Shown: piece after piece, positions 1 to 9,045 of the stretch
Position numbering within the stretch: position 1 is the stretch's first letter
Layout of the letters: every line of letters begins with the position of its first letter
Source of the DNA: Aliivibrio fischeri
Lineage (GTDB): Bacteria > Pseudomonadota > Gammaproteobacteria > Enterobacterales > Vibrionaceae
Assembly (NCBI RefSeq): GCF_009727955.1
Contig: NZ_WOBR01000001.1
Span: 1 to 64,000 of the forward strand
Length of the DNA: 64,000 nt
Direction of reading: 5' to 3'
Made by a program: the position numbers and the translations under genes
Notes under the pieces: generated by a model
Databases searched by the model: none
The model's input: only the letters and a program-made list of their open reading frames with translations
What the model was told of the DNA's origin: nothing

Positions 1-577
1 GGCCGTTGCATTAACAGATGCTGCTGTCGTTGTTAATCGCCTTAAAGAGCAATCAGAGCAAATTAATAACGTTATTGAAGTAATCCGTAGCGTTTCAGAG
101 CAGACTAACCTACTTGCTCTAAACGCAGCAATCGAAGCGGCACGTGCTGGTGAATCTGGTCGTGGTTTTGCTGTTGTTGCTGACGAAGTTCGCCTACTTG
201 CTGCACGCACACAATCTTCAACTCAAGAGATCCAAACCATTATTGAAGCCCTTCAAGAGCAATCTGGTTTAGCTAATGAAAGTATGCAAACCAGCCTTGA
301 TATGTTGGAGTTAAATAAAGAGCTAACGGCAAAAGCTGGCGATGCGTTAATTGGTATTACTGAATCAATCAATGCCATCAACGACATGAACACTCAAGTT
401 GCTACGGCGGCCGAAGAGCAATCGCAAGTAACTCAAGATATTAATCGTAACGTCGTTAATATGTCTGAATTAGTGAACCAAAACGTCACAGGCATCAGCC
501 AAAGTGCCATTGCAAGTTCAGAACTGTCTCGACTAGCTGAAGAGCAGAAACAACAACTGTCATTCTTTAAGTTATAG
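1..577 (+). CDS. Methyl-accepting chemotaxis protein, C-terminal part
   Basis: The 5' end lies outside the window; the reading frame enters at base 2 and stops at 575-577. What is present is the cytoplasmic signalling domain of a chemoreceptor. The highly conserved hairpin tip that binds CheA and CheW is visible ([19 protein letters not shown], then [15 protein letters not shown]), followed by the descending coiled-coil helix with Gln/Glu-rich methylation-type segments (AAEEQSQV). The protein would sense an unknown ligand through an N-terminal domain not seen here and control the flagellar motor. The family call is certain; ligand and topology cannot be judged. Confidence 0.95.
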   Translation, partial: AVALTDAAVVVNRLKEQSEQINNVIEVIRSVSEQTNLLALNAAIEAARAGESGRGFAVVADEVRLLAARTQSSTQEIQTIIEALQEQSGLANESMQTSLDMLELNKELTAKAGDALIGITESINAINDMNTQVATAAEEQSQVTQDINRNVVNMSELVNQNVTGISQSAIASSELSRLAEEQKQQLSFFKL

Positions 578-595
578 TTTTTCTCTTCATAAAAG

Positions 596-628
596 AAAGC
601 GGTAAGACCACCCACCTTACCGCTTTTT
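596..628 (+). terminator. Rho-independent terminator after the chemoreceptor
   Basis: An 11-bp perfect stem (596-606 with 616-626) is followed by a run of T. It lies 18 bases after the chemoreceptor stop codon and 60 bases before the end of the convergent cupredoxin gene. Confidence 0.9.
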
Positions 629-687
629 CATATTATGCAGGTAATACATATTCCACTAATTATCTGATCTATTTAGTGGCATTGATA

Positions 688-1209
688 TTACAATGTAATT
701 TTTTTCACCATACCTGCTTCTGCATGCCCTGGAATATTACATGCAAATTCCACATTCTTATCACCATGAAAATGCCAAATAATTTGTTTTGCCTTTCCTG
801 GCTTAACAGTTACTGTACTACCACTGTCATGTGCATGACCCGATGTCATCTTCTTCATCATCTCACGATGTTCTAATTGTTCAGCTTCATTACCAATAGC
901 AAAATCATGATCAATTTTCCCTGTATTCATGATCACAAATTGTACAATGTCATTTGGTTGTATATCGACTTCTTTCTTAAATGTAATTTTCATATCATCT
1001 GATAAAATCACATGCACAACTTTATCTGGTTTCATGCCTGTTGCAGGCATACCTACTGCGTTCATATCTTTCATCGACATGCTGTCCATCTTACTCATGT
1101 CCATGCTTTTCATATCCATTGAACTATGATCCATTTTACTGTGGTCCATCTCTGCCATTGCTGAACTTGCAACAAGCGTTAATGCAATTGCTAATACTGT
1201 TTTTTTCAT
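688..1209 (-). CDS. Periplasmic cupredoxin with Met/His-rich N-terminus
   Basis: A 173-residue exported copper protein. A signal peptide (1-19, cleaved after AMA) is followed by a stretch (20-60) made almost only of Met, Asp, His, Ser and Lys, of the type that binds Cu(I) or Ag(I). Residues 62-173 form a plastocyanin/azurin-like domain with the expected type-1 ligands: His101, Cys157, His162 and Met167 (motif CNIPGHAEAGM). It is the last gene of the leftward cus cluster, 97 bp after cusA, with a good ribosome site (AAAGGA). Inferred role: periplasmic copper buffering or oxidation alongside CusCBA. An electron-transfer role cannot be excluded. Confidence 0.85.
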   Translation of the reverse strand: MKKTVLAIALTLVASSAMAEMDHSKMDHSSMDMKSMDMSKMDSMSMKDMNAVGMPATGMKPDKVVHVILSDDMKITFKKEVDIQPNDIVQFVIMNTGKIDHDFAIGNEAEQLEHREMMKKMTSGHAHDSGSTVTVKPGKAKQIIWHFHGDKNVEFACNIPGHAEAGMVKKITL

Positions 1210-1239
1210 TTGATTTTCCTTTCATTTCTTAATTGATAT

Positions 1240-1267
1240 ATGGCTTACTACCTATTTCGTAAGCCAT
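1240..1267 (-). other. Intergenic hairpin between cusA and the cupredoxin gene
   Basis: A 9-bp perfect stem (1240-1248 with 1259-1267) and 10-base loop lie in the 97-bp spacer. There is no T-run on the minus strand, so a processing or mRNA-stability element is more likely than a full terminator. Function is inferred from position only. Confidence 0.5.
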
Positions 1268-1306
1268 TAATAATGAGGTTGAGCACCAATAAAAATGGTA
1301 TAAACC

Positions 1307-4300
1307 TTATTTACACTGTGACTGTTTCCATAATTTAAATACCGCGGGCAATACAAGTAGCGTTAATAATAAAGCTGACGCCATTCCTCCAATCATAGGG
1401 GCCGCTATTCGTTGCATCACTTCAGAACCAGTGCCTGAACCATACATAATTGGGATTAAGCCGATAATCACGGTTAATACTGTCATCATTACCGGACGTA
1501 CCCGTAAACCAGCGCCATCCTCAATTGCATGAGTTAAATCTTGCTGAGTTAATGCGTTGTTTAGTTCTTGGGCTGCGATCTGCTTTTCATGCCATGCCTG
1601 ATTCAAATAAACCAACATGATCACGCCAATTTCAACAGCGACACCGGCCAATGCAATAAAGCCAACACCAACGGCAATTGAGAAATTAAAATTAAGTAAG
1701 TGCATCAACCAAAGTCCACCAACCATTGCTAATGGTAGTGTCCCCATGATAATTAACACTTCACCAAATCGTCTAAAACTCAGATACAGAAGCAGCATAA
1801 TGATGCCAATCGTAATTGGGACAACTGTGGTTAGACGTTCTTTAGCACGTTCCATATATTCATATTGCCCAGACCATCCCAAAGAATAACCAGCAGGAAG
1901 ATCCAGTTGGTCATGCACTGCTTGTTGTGCTTCATGAACGTATGAACCAAGATCCCTTCCATCAATATCAACAAATACCCAGCCATTTGGACGTGCATTT
2001 TCAGTTTTGATCATTGGTGGCCCATCTTCATAACGGATCTCCGCCACATCACCTAGAGCAATGCGAGCTCCACTTGATGTAATAAGAGGTAAGTTTTGTA
2101 ATTTAACGACTGAGTCTCGATATGATTGCGGATATCGAACATTAATTGGATAACGCTCTAGGCCTTCGATGGTTTCACCAACATTCATCCCACCAACAGC
2201 TGTTGATATAACTTGCTGAATATCTTTAATATTTAGCCCATATCGTGCTGCTTGACGACGTTTAATATCAATAGTGACATAACGACCGCCAGCCACCCGC
2301 TCAGCGTAAACAGAAGTTGTTCCTTGAATATTATTTAAAATCGGTTCTAACTCAGCGCCTATCTTTTCAATTACGTTAAGATCGGGGCCTGCTACTTTTA
2401 TTCCGATTGGTGTTTTAATCCCTGTCGCCAACATATCGATACGAGTTTTAATCGGCATGACCCATGCGTTTGTAATTCCGGGAAATTGAATCAGTTGGTC
2501 TAGCTCATTTTTAATTGATTCAGTTGTGACGCCGTCACGCCATTCGTTTTTGGGTTTAAACTGAATCACCGTTTCGATCATTGTTAAAGGTGCAGGATCC
2601 GTTGCCGTCTCTGCTCGACCAATTTTTCCCCATACCGTCTCTACTTCAGGAACTGTTTTAATTAGCTTATTGGTTTGCTGCAACAGTTCACGCGCTTTAC
2701 CAATGGATATGCCGGGATAAGTTGTGGGCATATACATTAAATCTCCTTCATCTAATGGAGGAATAAACTCACTCCCCATCTTAGATATTGGATAATAAGC
2801 GGAGCCCATTAGCACCATAGCAACAAGTAACATCGTTTTAGGGAAACGCAAACTCACATTAAGTAACGGTCGATATAATGAAACCAATGTTTTATTAATC
2901 GGGTTCTTATGCTCAGGTAAGATCTTTCCGCGTACAAAATACCCCATTAATACGGGTACCAATGTAATCGCTAAGCCAGCAGATGCAGCCATCGCAAAGG
3001 TTTTAGTAAAGGCTAACGGAGAAAACATTTTTCCTTCTTGCCCTTCAAGAGCAAATACAGGTACAAAGCTTAACGTTATGATAAGTAATGAGAAAAATAA
3101 TGGAGGACCAACTTCTTCTGCCGCTTTACCAATCACTTGCCAACGGTTTTTATCTGTTAATGGCGTTTTCTCTATATGTTTATGAACGTTTTCGATCATT
3201 ACGATCGCTCCGTCCACCATTGCGCCTATTGCTATCGCAATACCACCTAAAGACATGATATTGGCGTTAATACCTTGCCAATGCATAACGATAAAAGCAC
3301 TCAAGATCCCAACAGGTAAACTTAATGCGATAACCAATGAAGAACGTATATGAAATAGGAACAGAGCACAAACAATGGCAACAACGATGAACTCTTCAGC
3401 TAATTTCTCCCAAAGGTTCTTCACTGCGTGATCGATTAATGTGGAACGATCATAAGTGGCTTTTATTTCAACGCCATCTGGTAAGCCCTTTTGAAGTTGA
3501 GCTAACTTTTCTTTCACGTTAGCAATAACTTCACTGGCATTCTCACCAAATCGCATCACAATCACACCACCAACGGCTTCACCTTCGCCGTTAAACTCAG
3601 AGATCCCTCGGCGCATTTGTGGGCCTAGATTAATATCCGCAATATCACCTAATAACAGTGGTGTACCTTTATCTGTTACTTTTAGTGGTAAGGATTGAAT
3701 ATCCTCAATACTGCTTAAGTAACCTGATGTACGTACCATATGTTCAGCTTCTGCAATCTCAACAACAGACGCGCCAGCTTCTTGATTTCCCTCTTTGATG
3801 GCTTTATTAACCTGCTGTAAGGTTAAGTTATAGGCTCTCAACTTATCAGGATCAATTTCAACCTGATACTGCTTTACCATTCCGCCTACCGTAGCGACTT
3901 CCGATACACCATCAACCGTTTGCAATTCATATTTTAAAAACCAGTCTTGTAAACTGCGCAGTTCTGCAAGATCATGTTGACCGGTTTTGTCTTGTAATAC
4001 ATAGCTATACACCCAACCTACACCAGTAGCGTCTGGCCCTAATGTGGGTTTTGCTTCTGCTGGTAACTTAGGTGCAACTTGACTTAAATACTCTAAAACA
4101 CGCGAACGTGCCCAGTACATGTCAGTATCATCGTTAAAAATAATATATACGTAAGAATCACCAAAGAATGAATAACCTCGAACCGTTTCAGCTCCGGGTA
4201 CAGCTAACATGGCCGTCGTTAAAGGATAAGTCACCTGATCCTCCACCACTTGTGGTGCTTGTCCTGGATAACTTGTTTTGATGATCACCTGTACATCTGA

Positions 4301-4426
4301 AAGATCCGGCAAAGCATCAACAGGCGTATTCTTTACACTGTAAATTCCTGCAACAACAAGGGCAAAGGTAGCAACTAAAACTAAAAAACGATTTTTAATA
4401 GACCAACGAATAATGGAAGGGATCAT
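1307..4426 (-). CDS. cusA: CusA-type copper/silver RND efflux pump
   Basis: A 1039-residue inner-membrane heavy-metal RND transporter (E. coli CusA is 1047). It takes Cu(I)/Ag(I) from the periplasm or CusB and drives it through CusC using the proton gradient. The usual 12 membrane segments and two large periplasmic loops are visible. Landmarks include the N-terminal IIRWSIKNR, the conserved NTPVDALPDLSDVQV, and the RIDMLATGIKTPIGIK segment with Met that is characteristic of the monovalent-metal CusA branch. The start codon overlaps the end of cusB by 4 bp, so the two are translationally coupled. It is the third pump gene in the order cusC-cusB-cusA. Cu/Ag specificity is inferred from these Met residues and the copper context. 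Confidence 0.93.
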   Translation of the reverse strand: MIPSIIRWSIKNRFLVLVATFALVVAGIYSVKNTPVDALPDLSDVQVIIKTSYPGQAPQVVEDQVTYPLTTAMLAVPGAETVRGYSFFGDSYVYIIFNDDTDMYWARSRVLEYLSQVAPKLPAEAKPTLGPDATGVGWVYSYVLQDKTGQHDLAELRSLQDWFLKYELQTVDGVSEVATVGGMVKQYQVEIDPDKLRAYNLTLQQVNKAIKEGNQEAGASVVEIAEAEHMVRTSGYLSSIEDIQSLPLKVTDKGTPLLLGDIADINLGPQMRRGISEFNGEGEAVGGVIVMRFGENASEVIANVKEKLAQLQKGLPDGVEIKATYDRSTLIDHAVKNLWEKLAEEFIVVAIVCALFLFHIRSSLVIALSLPVGILSAFIVMHWQGINANIMSLGGIAIAIGAMVDGAIVMIENVHKHIEKTPLTDKNRWQVIGKAAEEVGPPLFFSLLIITLSFVPVFALEGQEGKMFSPLAFTKTFAMAASAGLAITLVPVLMGYFVRGKILPEHKNPINKTLVSLYRPLLNVSLRFPKTMLLVAMVLMGSAYYPISKMGSEFIPPLDEGDLMYMPTTYPGISIGKARELLQQTNKLIKTVPEVETVWGKIGRAETATDPAPLTMIETVIQFKPKNEWRDGVTTESIKNELDQLIQFPGITNAWVMPIKTRIDMLATGIKTPIGIKVAGPDLNVIEKIGAELEPILNNIQGTTSVYAERVAGGRYVTIDIKRRQAARYGLNIKDIQQVISTAVGGMNVGETIEGLERYPINVRYPQSYRDSVVKLQNLPLITSSGARIALGDVAEIRYEDGPPMIKTENARPNGWVFVDIDGRDLGSYVHEAQQAVHDQLDLPAGYSLGWSGQYEYMERAKERLTTVVPITIGIIMLLLYLSFRRFGEVLIIMGTLPLAMVGGLWLMHLLNFNFSIAVGVGFIALAGVAVEIGVIMLVYLNQAWHEKQIAAQELNNALTQQDLTHAIEDGAGLRVRPVMMTVLTVIIGLIPIMYGSGTGSEVMQRIAAPMIGGMASALLLTLLVLPAVFKLWKQSQCK

Positions 4427-5892
4427 AGTGCTTCCCCTTCTTTTTCAATGTCTAATAATTTGAATTCATCATTGTCTCTCTGTACTAAAAACTGAACTGA
4501 TTCACCTTCACGAAATGAGGAAAGATCAATCCCCTCTTCAACTGAGAAATTCATTTCTCCCGCCTTCCAATCCCATTGTGAAACGGCTTTATGCTCAAAA
4601 GTCACCATCCCAAAATCAGCCATTAACATAGTGATATCACCCGATATCCAAATACTGTTTTCAGGGCCATTGATACGACTTAATTCTGCGGTTTTGCTTG
4701 ACTCAGAATCCAACAAGAATTGAGCAGATGTAACTACTTTATCGTTTTCTTTCAATCCCTTAACAACTTCTGTCTTATTCCCTGCTTCTCGTCCTACCAC
4801 AATTCGAGCAGAACGATATTTACCATTTCCCTCATCTAATACAACGCGTGTCATACCACCTGAACGGATAACTGACTGACGTGGTATGGTTAATACTTCC
4901 TCTTTGGTTTTAGGTTGTATTGTTATATTGGCAAACATATTTGGTTTTAATGCACCATCTTGATTATCAAACTTCAAGCGCATACGCATAGTACGTGTTT
5001 TTGGATCTAAAATAGGATAAACATAATCCACTTCGCCTTCCCATGTTTTTCCAGGAACCGCATCCAGTGTCATTACCGCTTTATTGCCTGAAGATAACCA
5101 ATGAGCTTGACGTTCAAATACTTCGGCATCAACCCATACGTCCTCTAATGGGCCAGCGGTTATCACTATTTGTGAAGGTGATAAATACCCCCCTTCACGA
5201 ATATTAAGACTCGCAATCACACCATTTGAAGTTGCTTTTATCTCTATGTTTTTATTCGCTTTACCGGTTCTAACAATAGAGTTAATTTGGGCTTTATCAA
5301 CACCTAATGAATACAAACGCTCTCGAGCGCCTTTTACTAATCCTTTACGTCCTGTTCGATACGCATTCAATAACTCTTCTTGAGCTTTAACTAACTCTGG
5401 AGAATAAAGCGTAAATAACACATCGCCTTTATTTACTCTCTCACCAATCGCGTTAATGTTGAGTTTTTCAACCCAACCTGCAGCTCGTACGTTCACTTGC
5501 CATAATTTACTTTCATCAAAAGCAATGTAACCTACGGTATCGATATTTGGTGAAAGAATGGTTTTCTCTACAAATGCGCTTTTCACTCCAAGATTATTAA
5601 CCACACTTGGGTCAATCGTAACTGTCCCTACAGGTGATTTATCTCCTTTAGCATCATCAGCATATACAGGAACCAAATCCATACCCATTGGTGATTTACC
5701 GGGTTGATCTCGACGGTAATTTGCATCCATCGGAGCTACCCAATACAAAGGCTCATTATTCGAACTGGCTGAGATACTATCGGAATTCATCGACACCATG
5801 TCCATTGAATGCGCTGAATATAAGTTCATGCTTCCAGCACCAATAACACCGCCAATAACCACCGAAAGTGCGACAATTTTTAATGATTTCAT
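4423..5892 (-). CDS. cusB: CusB-type periplasmic adaptor with fused CusF domain
   Basis: A 489-residue membrane-fusion protein, longer than E. coli CusB (407). In order: an N-terminal membrane anchor or signal (1-20); a Met/Ser-rich linker; a heavy-metal-binding domain (about 50-77, YWVAPMDANYRRDQPGKSPMGMDLVPVY split here as YWVAPMD ... PMGMDLVPVY) in which the Cys of the usual motif are replaced; the hairpin/lipoyl/beta-barrel adaptor core; and a C-terminal CusF-like OB domain (about 416-489) with candidate copper ligands His434, Trp442 and Met447. It bridges CusA and CusC and hands metal to the pump. The fusion would replace the separate CusF chaperone, and no free cusF is seen in the cluster. 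Confidence 0.92.
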   Translation of the reverse strand: MKSLKIVALSVVIGGVIGAGSMNLYSAHSMDMVSMNSDSISASSNNEPLYWVAPMDANYRRDQPGKSPMGMDLVPVYADDAKGDKSPVGTVTIDPSVVNNLGVKSAFVEKTILSPNIDTVGYIAFDESKLWQVNVRAAGWVEKLNINAIGERVNKGDVLFTLYSPELVKAQEELLNAYRTGRKGLVKGARERLYSLGVDKAQINSIVRTGKANKNIEIKATSNGVIASLNIREGGYLSPSQIVITAGPLEDVWVDAEVFERQAHWLSSGNKAVMTLDAVPGKTWEGEVDYVYPILDPKTRTMRMRLKFDNQDGALKPNMFANITIQPKTKEEVLTIPRQSVIRSGGMTRVVLDEGNGKYRSARIVVGREAGNKTEVVKGLKENDKVVTSAQFLLDSESSKTAELSRINGPENSIWISGDITMLMADFGMVTFEHKAVSQWDWKAGEMNFSVEEGIDLSSFREGESVQFLVQRDNDEFKLLDIEKEGEAL

Positions 5893-5902
5893 GTTTTATT
5901 CC

Positions 5903-7237
5903 TTAATACTTAGACGGTGACACTTGTGGAGCAGATACGTGATAATTAAAACCGTTCAGATAAAAAGCCAAATTACTGTTTGTTTTATCTAAATCACTCA
6001 TTAACCGTTGTTTTTCTAACTCTAAACTCAGCTCATCATTAGAGGCTAAAATGACATCGTTAAATTGTGCGGTATTATTTTCATACCCACGCTCAACCGC
6101 TTTTGTTCTCTCCTTTGATTGAGGTAATAACGTTTCATCATAACGAGTAAGACGCTGCTCTAAATTACTTTTATCCACTAATAATGCGTTCACTTTCGCG
6201 TTCATTTGACGCAATAACACATCACGTTGTGATTTCGCTGACCCCACTTGATACTGAGCAGCTGCATAATTTTGGTCTTGTCGTTTGTCTGTAAATAAGG
6301 GAATGTCCATGGTGACATAAGCGCTAACTAAATCTGATGCTGGTTGACCTCCCATACCATTAGCTTGACGATAGGCATACATCACTTCTACACCGAACTG
6401 AGGCGAATAAGATTCATCAGCAATATCGACTTTTGTTTTGGTTGCAACAATGGCCAATTCGCTCATTTTTATGGTTGGATTGTTTTTTAATAAGTGATAA
6501 AAATCAGTAGTTTTATGGGTATTTGTCGCTAGAATTTGCTCTAAATAATCCCATTTAAGAGGCTTAATTTTATTTAACTGTTGTTGTGATAGATTCGGTA
6601 ACCATTCCGTTAACTGTGCATAAATTCGCTCTTGAGATTGCTTGTTGGTTTGCACTCTTTCATCTAAGCGAGTGAGTTGCAATTGCGCTTGCAATAAATC
6701 TTGGCTCTCACTTTTACCAATGGAATAATTGGTACTAATATAAGATTCCATTTCGCTCAGCAAACGACGATTTTCATGCAAGATCACTTCGGCTTTTTGT
6801 AAAAAACCAAGTTCAATCCATAACTGACTAATTGCATTGGCAACGTCGAGTTCACGAACTTGCACTTGCATCGCTAATACATCCGCTTGTTGCCCCATTT
6901 GTTTTTGCTGTAAATCCAAGCTCGATCCACGGCCAAATTTCTGCATTAATCCTACAGAGATATTCGTCATTGGATCTTCATCAAACTTAAAACTATCAAC
7001 AGGTAAACCGCCAAATCCTACTTTTAATGTTGGATCTGCCAATGTTGAGCTAGCAATACCTGTCGCTCGCATCGCCTGAGATTGCTCATATATTTGCTCT
7101 CTGCTCGCATCAGAGGATAACGCTTGTTCAATTAGTTGCGTTAACTGGTTCTCCGCCATCGCTTGATGAGATAACACCACTGAAATAGCAGAAACCAACC
7201 ACGCTTTTTTAAAACGTATAAGTCGTAATTTTTTCAT
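5903..7237 (-). CDS. cusC: CusC-type outer-membrane efflux protein (TolC family)
   Basis: A 444-residue TolC-fold protein with a signal peptide ending AMA (about 1-28) and no lipobox Cys, unlike E. coli CusC, which is a lipoprotein. Two long helical repeats of the outer-membrane efflux family are recognisable (LQQKQMGQQADVLAMQV; NAISQLWIELGFLQKAE). It would form the trimeric outer-membrane channel of the CusCBA copper pump. It is the first pump gene, 10 bp before cusB and 112 bp after the CopL-like gene. The function is inferred from fold and operon position, since sequence in this family diverges quickly. Confidence 0.88.
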   Translation of the reverse strand: MKKLRLIRFKKAWLVSAISVVLSHQAMAENQLTQLIEQALSSDASREQIYEQSQAMRATGIASSTLADPTLKVGFGGLPVDSFKFDEDPMTNISVGLMQKFGRGSSLDLQQKQMGQQADVLAMQVQVRELDVANAISQLWIELGFLQKAEVILHENRRLLSEMESYISTNYSIGKSESQDLLQAQLQLTRLDERVQTNKQSQERIYAQLTEWLPNLSQQQLNKIKPLKWDYLEQILATNTHKTTDFYHLLKNNPTIKMSELAIVATKTKVDIADESYSPQFGVEVMYAYRQANGMGGQPASDLVSAYVTMDIPLFTDKRQDQNYAAAQYQVGSAKSQRDVLLRQMNAKVNALLVDKSNLEQRLTRYDETLLPQSKERTKAVERGYENNTAQFNDVILASNDELSLELEKQRLMSDLDKTNSNLAFYLNGFNYHVSAPQVSPSKY

Positions 7238-7349
7238 GAGTTTATTCCAATAATGACGTGACCCAATAAGCAGATCACCGCCATAATTAAACCGATAAAT
7301 AGAGATAAAAAACTATTTAGCTAATTGATTTAATGAGTTTTAATTGGAA

Positions 7350-7739
7350 TTAAAGAATTGGAGGTCGAAATAAAGAGGAGGAAATAAATGAGCGAGGCTG
7401 CTCACTGTATTGAGGATAGTGAACTGCCGATACTGTTGAGTTTATATAAGCATGTAAATTTGAAGGCAAAGCGAAAACAGAAGCAATACAAACCGTCTTA
7501 CAGCAAGTTTCCCCTTTATCTGAACAATGATGAGCGGAATTCATTGTCATCGTGTTCATATTACAGTCTGTAGTGTCACTTTGTGTTGAATGACAATCTG
7601 ACGCCATCATCTCTTGATGTTGTGCCATATCCATCTTCATCACTTCCATTTTCATCGGGTAGCTGTAAGCAACACTTGATAGCACTAATGCCATCAGCGT
7701 AACGCTCGTCACTAACCATTTAGAAAAAGAAGTAATCAC
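7350..7739 (-). CDS. CopL-like exported Met/His/Cys-rich protein
   Basis: A 129-residue protein with an N-terminal signal or anchor (about 1-26) followed by a metal-ligand-rich stretch: many Met (28-66) and Cys/His at C49, H50, C59, H70, H71, C72, C79, C80 and C84. The C-terminal FRPPI ending is typical of DUF2946/CopL-type copper-responsive proteins. It is the first gene behind the CueR-type promoter at 7772-7802 and precedes cusC, so it should be strongly copper-induced. Likely a periplasmic metal sponge or sensor accessory; the exact role is unknown and the family assignment is by pattern only. Confidence 0.75.
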   Translation of the reverse strand: MITSFSKWLVTSVTLMALVLSSVAYSYPMKMEVMKMDMAQHQEMMASDCHSTQSDTTDCNMNTMTMNSAHHCSDKGETCCKTVCIASVFALPSNLHAYINSTVSAVHYPQYSEQPRSFISSSLFRPPIL

Positions 7740-7771
7740 AAATAAACACTCAATATTACAGAATTAACTTA

Positions 7772-7802
7772 ATACTAAGGCTTCCACTTAGGGGAAGGTC
7801 AA
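7772..7802 (-). promoter_or_regulatory. CueR-type copper-responsive promoter
   Basis: On the minus strand there is a -35 TTGACC (7802-7797) and a -10 TAGTAT (7777-7772) separated by 19 bp, the overlong spacer typical of MerR-family promoters. The spacer holds a dyad ACCTTCC-N7-GGAAG (7799-7781) that closely matches the known CueR operator. It lies about 33 bp upstream of the CopL-like gene. It predicts CueR activation of the whole island by Cu(I)/Ag(I). cueR itself is not in the window. Confidence 0.88.
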
Positions 7803-7962
7803 TGCGTTTATCAAATAAATTCATTTTTAAATGTAAAGGTTATATGTGAAAGCAATCTCAATTTCGTAAACATCTTACGTTCAACCTCTACAAAATTAAT
7901 CTATCTCATATTTTATTCAAAAACAGATTGGTAGATTGTCGAAAAATTTATTGGTACTCATT

Positions 7963-8988
7963 ATGGAAAATTCAAATAAAATCGCAAGCTTAGAGCTAGG
8001 ACGCCTTCTCGCTATGTTCGCGATCATCGCTTTGCACTCACAAGTTTTCATGACTTATCTACTTATGGATGATTTCCCAGTTTTCGGCAATATATTTAAC
8101 CAGCTAACCCGTTTTGCGGTTCCTTTCTTTTTCATTTTATCTGGTTATTTTATTCAACCTAAATTAACGCATGCTCCTTTAAAAACAATTCAATCTTACT
8201 GTGCGCCTTTATTGAAAATATGGATAGTATGGAGCGTGTTGAGTTTAGCTTTGCCTTTTCATTGGAGAAAAGTCGCTGAAAATGGGTATCTAGCAGAGCG
8301 CTCGGGGTACTGGAATTGGTTAACGCAGAACCCATTAAACGCTTTGTTTGAAGGTGGCATGGTGCACTTATGGTTTATCCCCGCCCTTATTATCGCAGTG
8401 TCTATTATTGGGTTACTCGTTCACTTTAAAAAGACGACATGGCTTATCCCTGTCGCTGTGATCTTATATGTATACGGCCTTGCTGGCGGTAGCTATCAAA
8501 CGCTTACAGAAGTTTGGACTCCATTTTTTACTCGAAATGGCCCTTTCTTTAGTACCTTAATGGTGGTCATTGGGTTTGAATTAAGAAGAAGAGAAATTAC
8601 CCTCTCATCAACTAATGCTATGATCTTATTACTGGTTGGTTTTGCTATTCATTTTAGCGAGGCTTATTGGTTGACTCAGTTCGATGTGCCTTTTAATTTA
8701 CATGACTTTTTAATCGGTACACCTTTAATTGGAATTGGCGTATTTTTCCTATTGTTATCCAACCCACAACTTGGACATCACCCTATCACTTTCACATTAA
8801 GTAAGCATGTGTTGGGCATTTACGTCTGTCATTTGCTATTTGTGGTCGTGTTCTTAAATATTACCGCAATGATGGAGATAACATTAGCAATGCGAGATTT
8901 TATCATTGTATTTGGCACCGCAACCGTATCTACATTGTTTGTTTTGATCATGGATAAAACACCATTTAAACGAATTTTATTCAGATAA
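7963..8988 (+). CDS. Acyltransferase family 3 membrane protein
   Basis: A multipass integral membrane protein of about 341 residues from the ATG at 7963; an in-frame TTG at 7936 would add 9 residues but neither has a strong ribosome site. The N-terminus (ELGRLLAMFAIIALHSQVF) carries the family's first helix with the conserved His in HS. The segment PFFFILSGYFI and about ten hydrophobic helices follow. Members O-acetylate or O-succinylate sugars on surface polysaccharides, LPS or periplasmic glucans. The acceptor is unknown and there are no glycan genes nearby. It is transcribed divergently from the copper island. Confidence 0.85.
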   Translation: MENSNKIASLELGRLLAMFAIIALHSQVFMTYLLMDDFPVFGNIFNQLTRFAVPFFFILSGYFIQPKLTHAPLKTIQSYCAPLLKIWIVWSVLSLALPFHWRKVAENGYLAERSGYWNWLTQNPLNALFEGGMVHLWFIPALIIAVSIIGLLVHFKKTTWLIPVAVILYVYGLAGGSYQTLTEVWTPFFTRNGPFFSTLMVVIGFELRRREITLSSTNAMILLLVGFAIHFSEAYWLTQFDVPFNLHDFLIGTPLIGIGVFFLLLSNPQLGHHPITFTLSKHVLGIYVCHLLFVVVFLNITAMMEITLAMRDFIIVFGTATVSTLFVLIMDKTPFKRILFR

Positions 8989-8989
8989 T

Positions 8990-9026
8990 AAAAAAGCCGA
9001 TGCATACTTCAATTCTATGCATCGAC
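8990..9026 (-). terminator. Terminator of the alpha/beta-hydrolase gene
   Basis: A 9-bp stem (8998-9006 with 9016-9024) is followed on the minus strand by a T-run (8995-8991). It sits between two convergent genes and mainly serves the leftward hydrolase gene. Confidence 0.8.
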
Positions 9027-9045
9027 TTCAACATTACTTTATTAT

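Noticed and set aside
7388-7573. A 61-residue plus-strand frame opposite the CopL-like gene
   Set aside because: It is antisense to a gene with clear signal peptide, metal motifs and promoter; no family features of its own.
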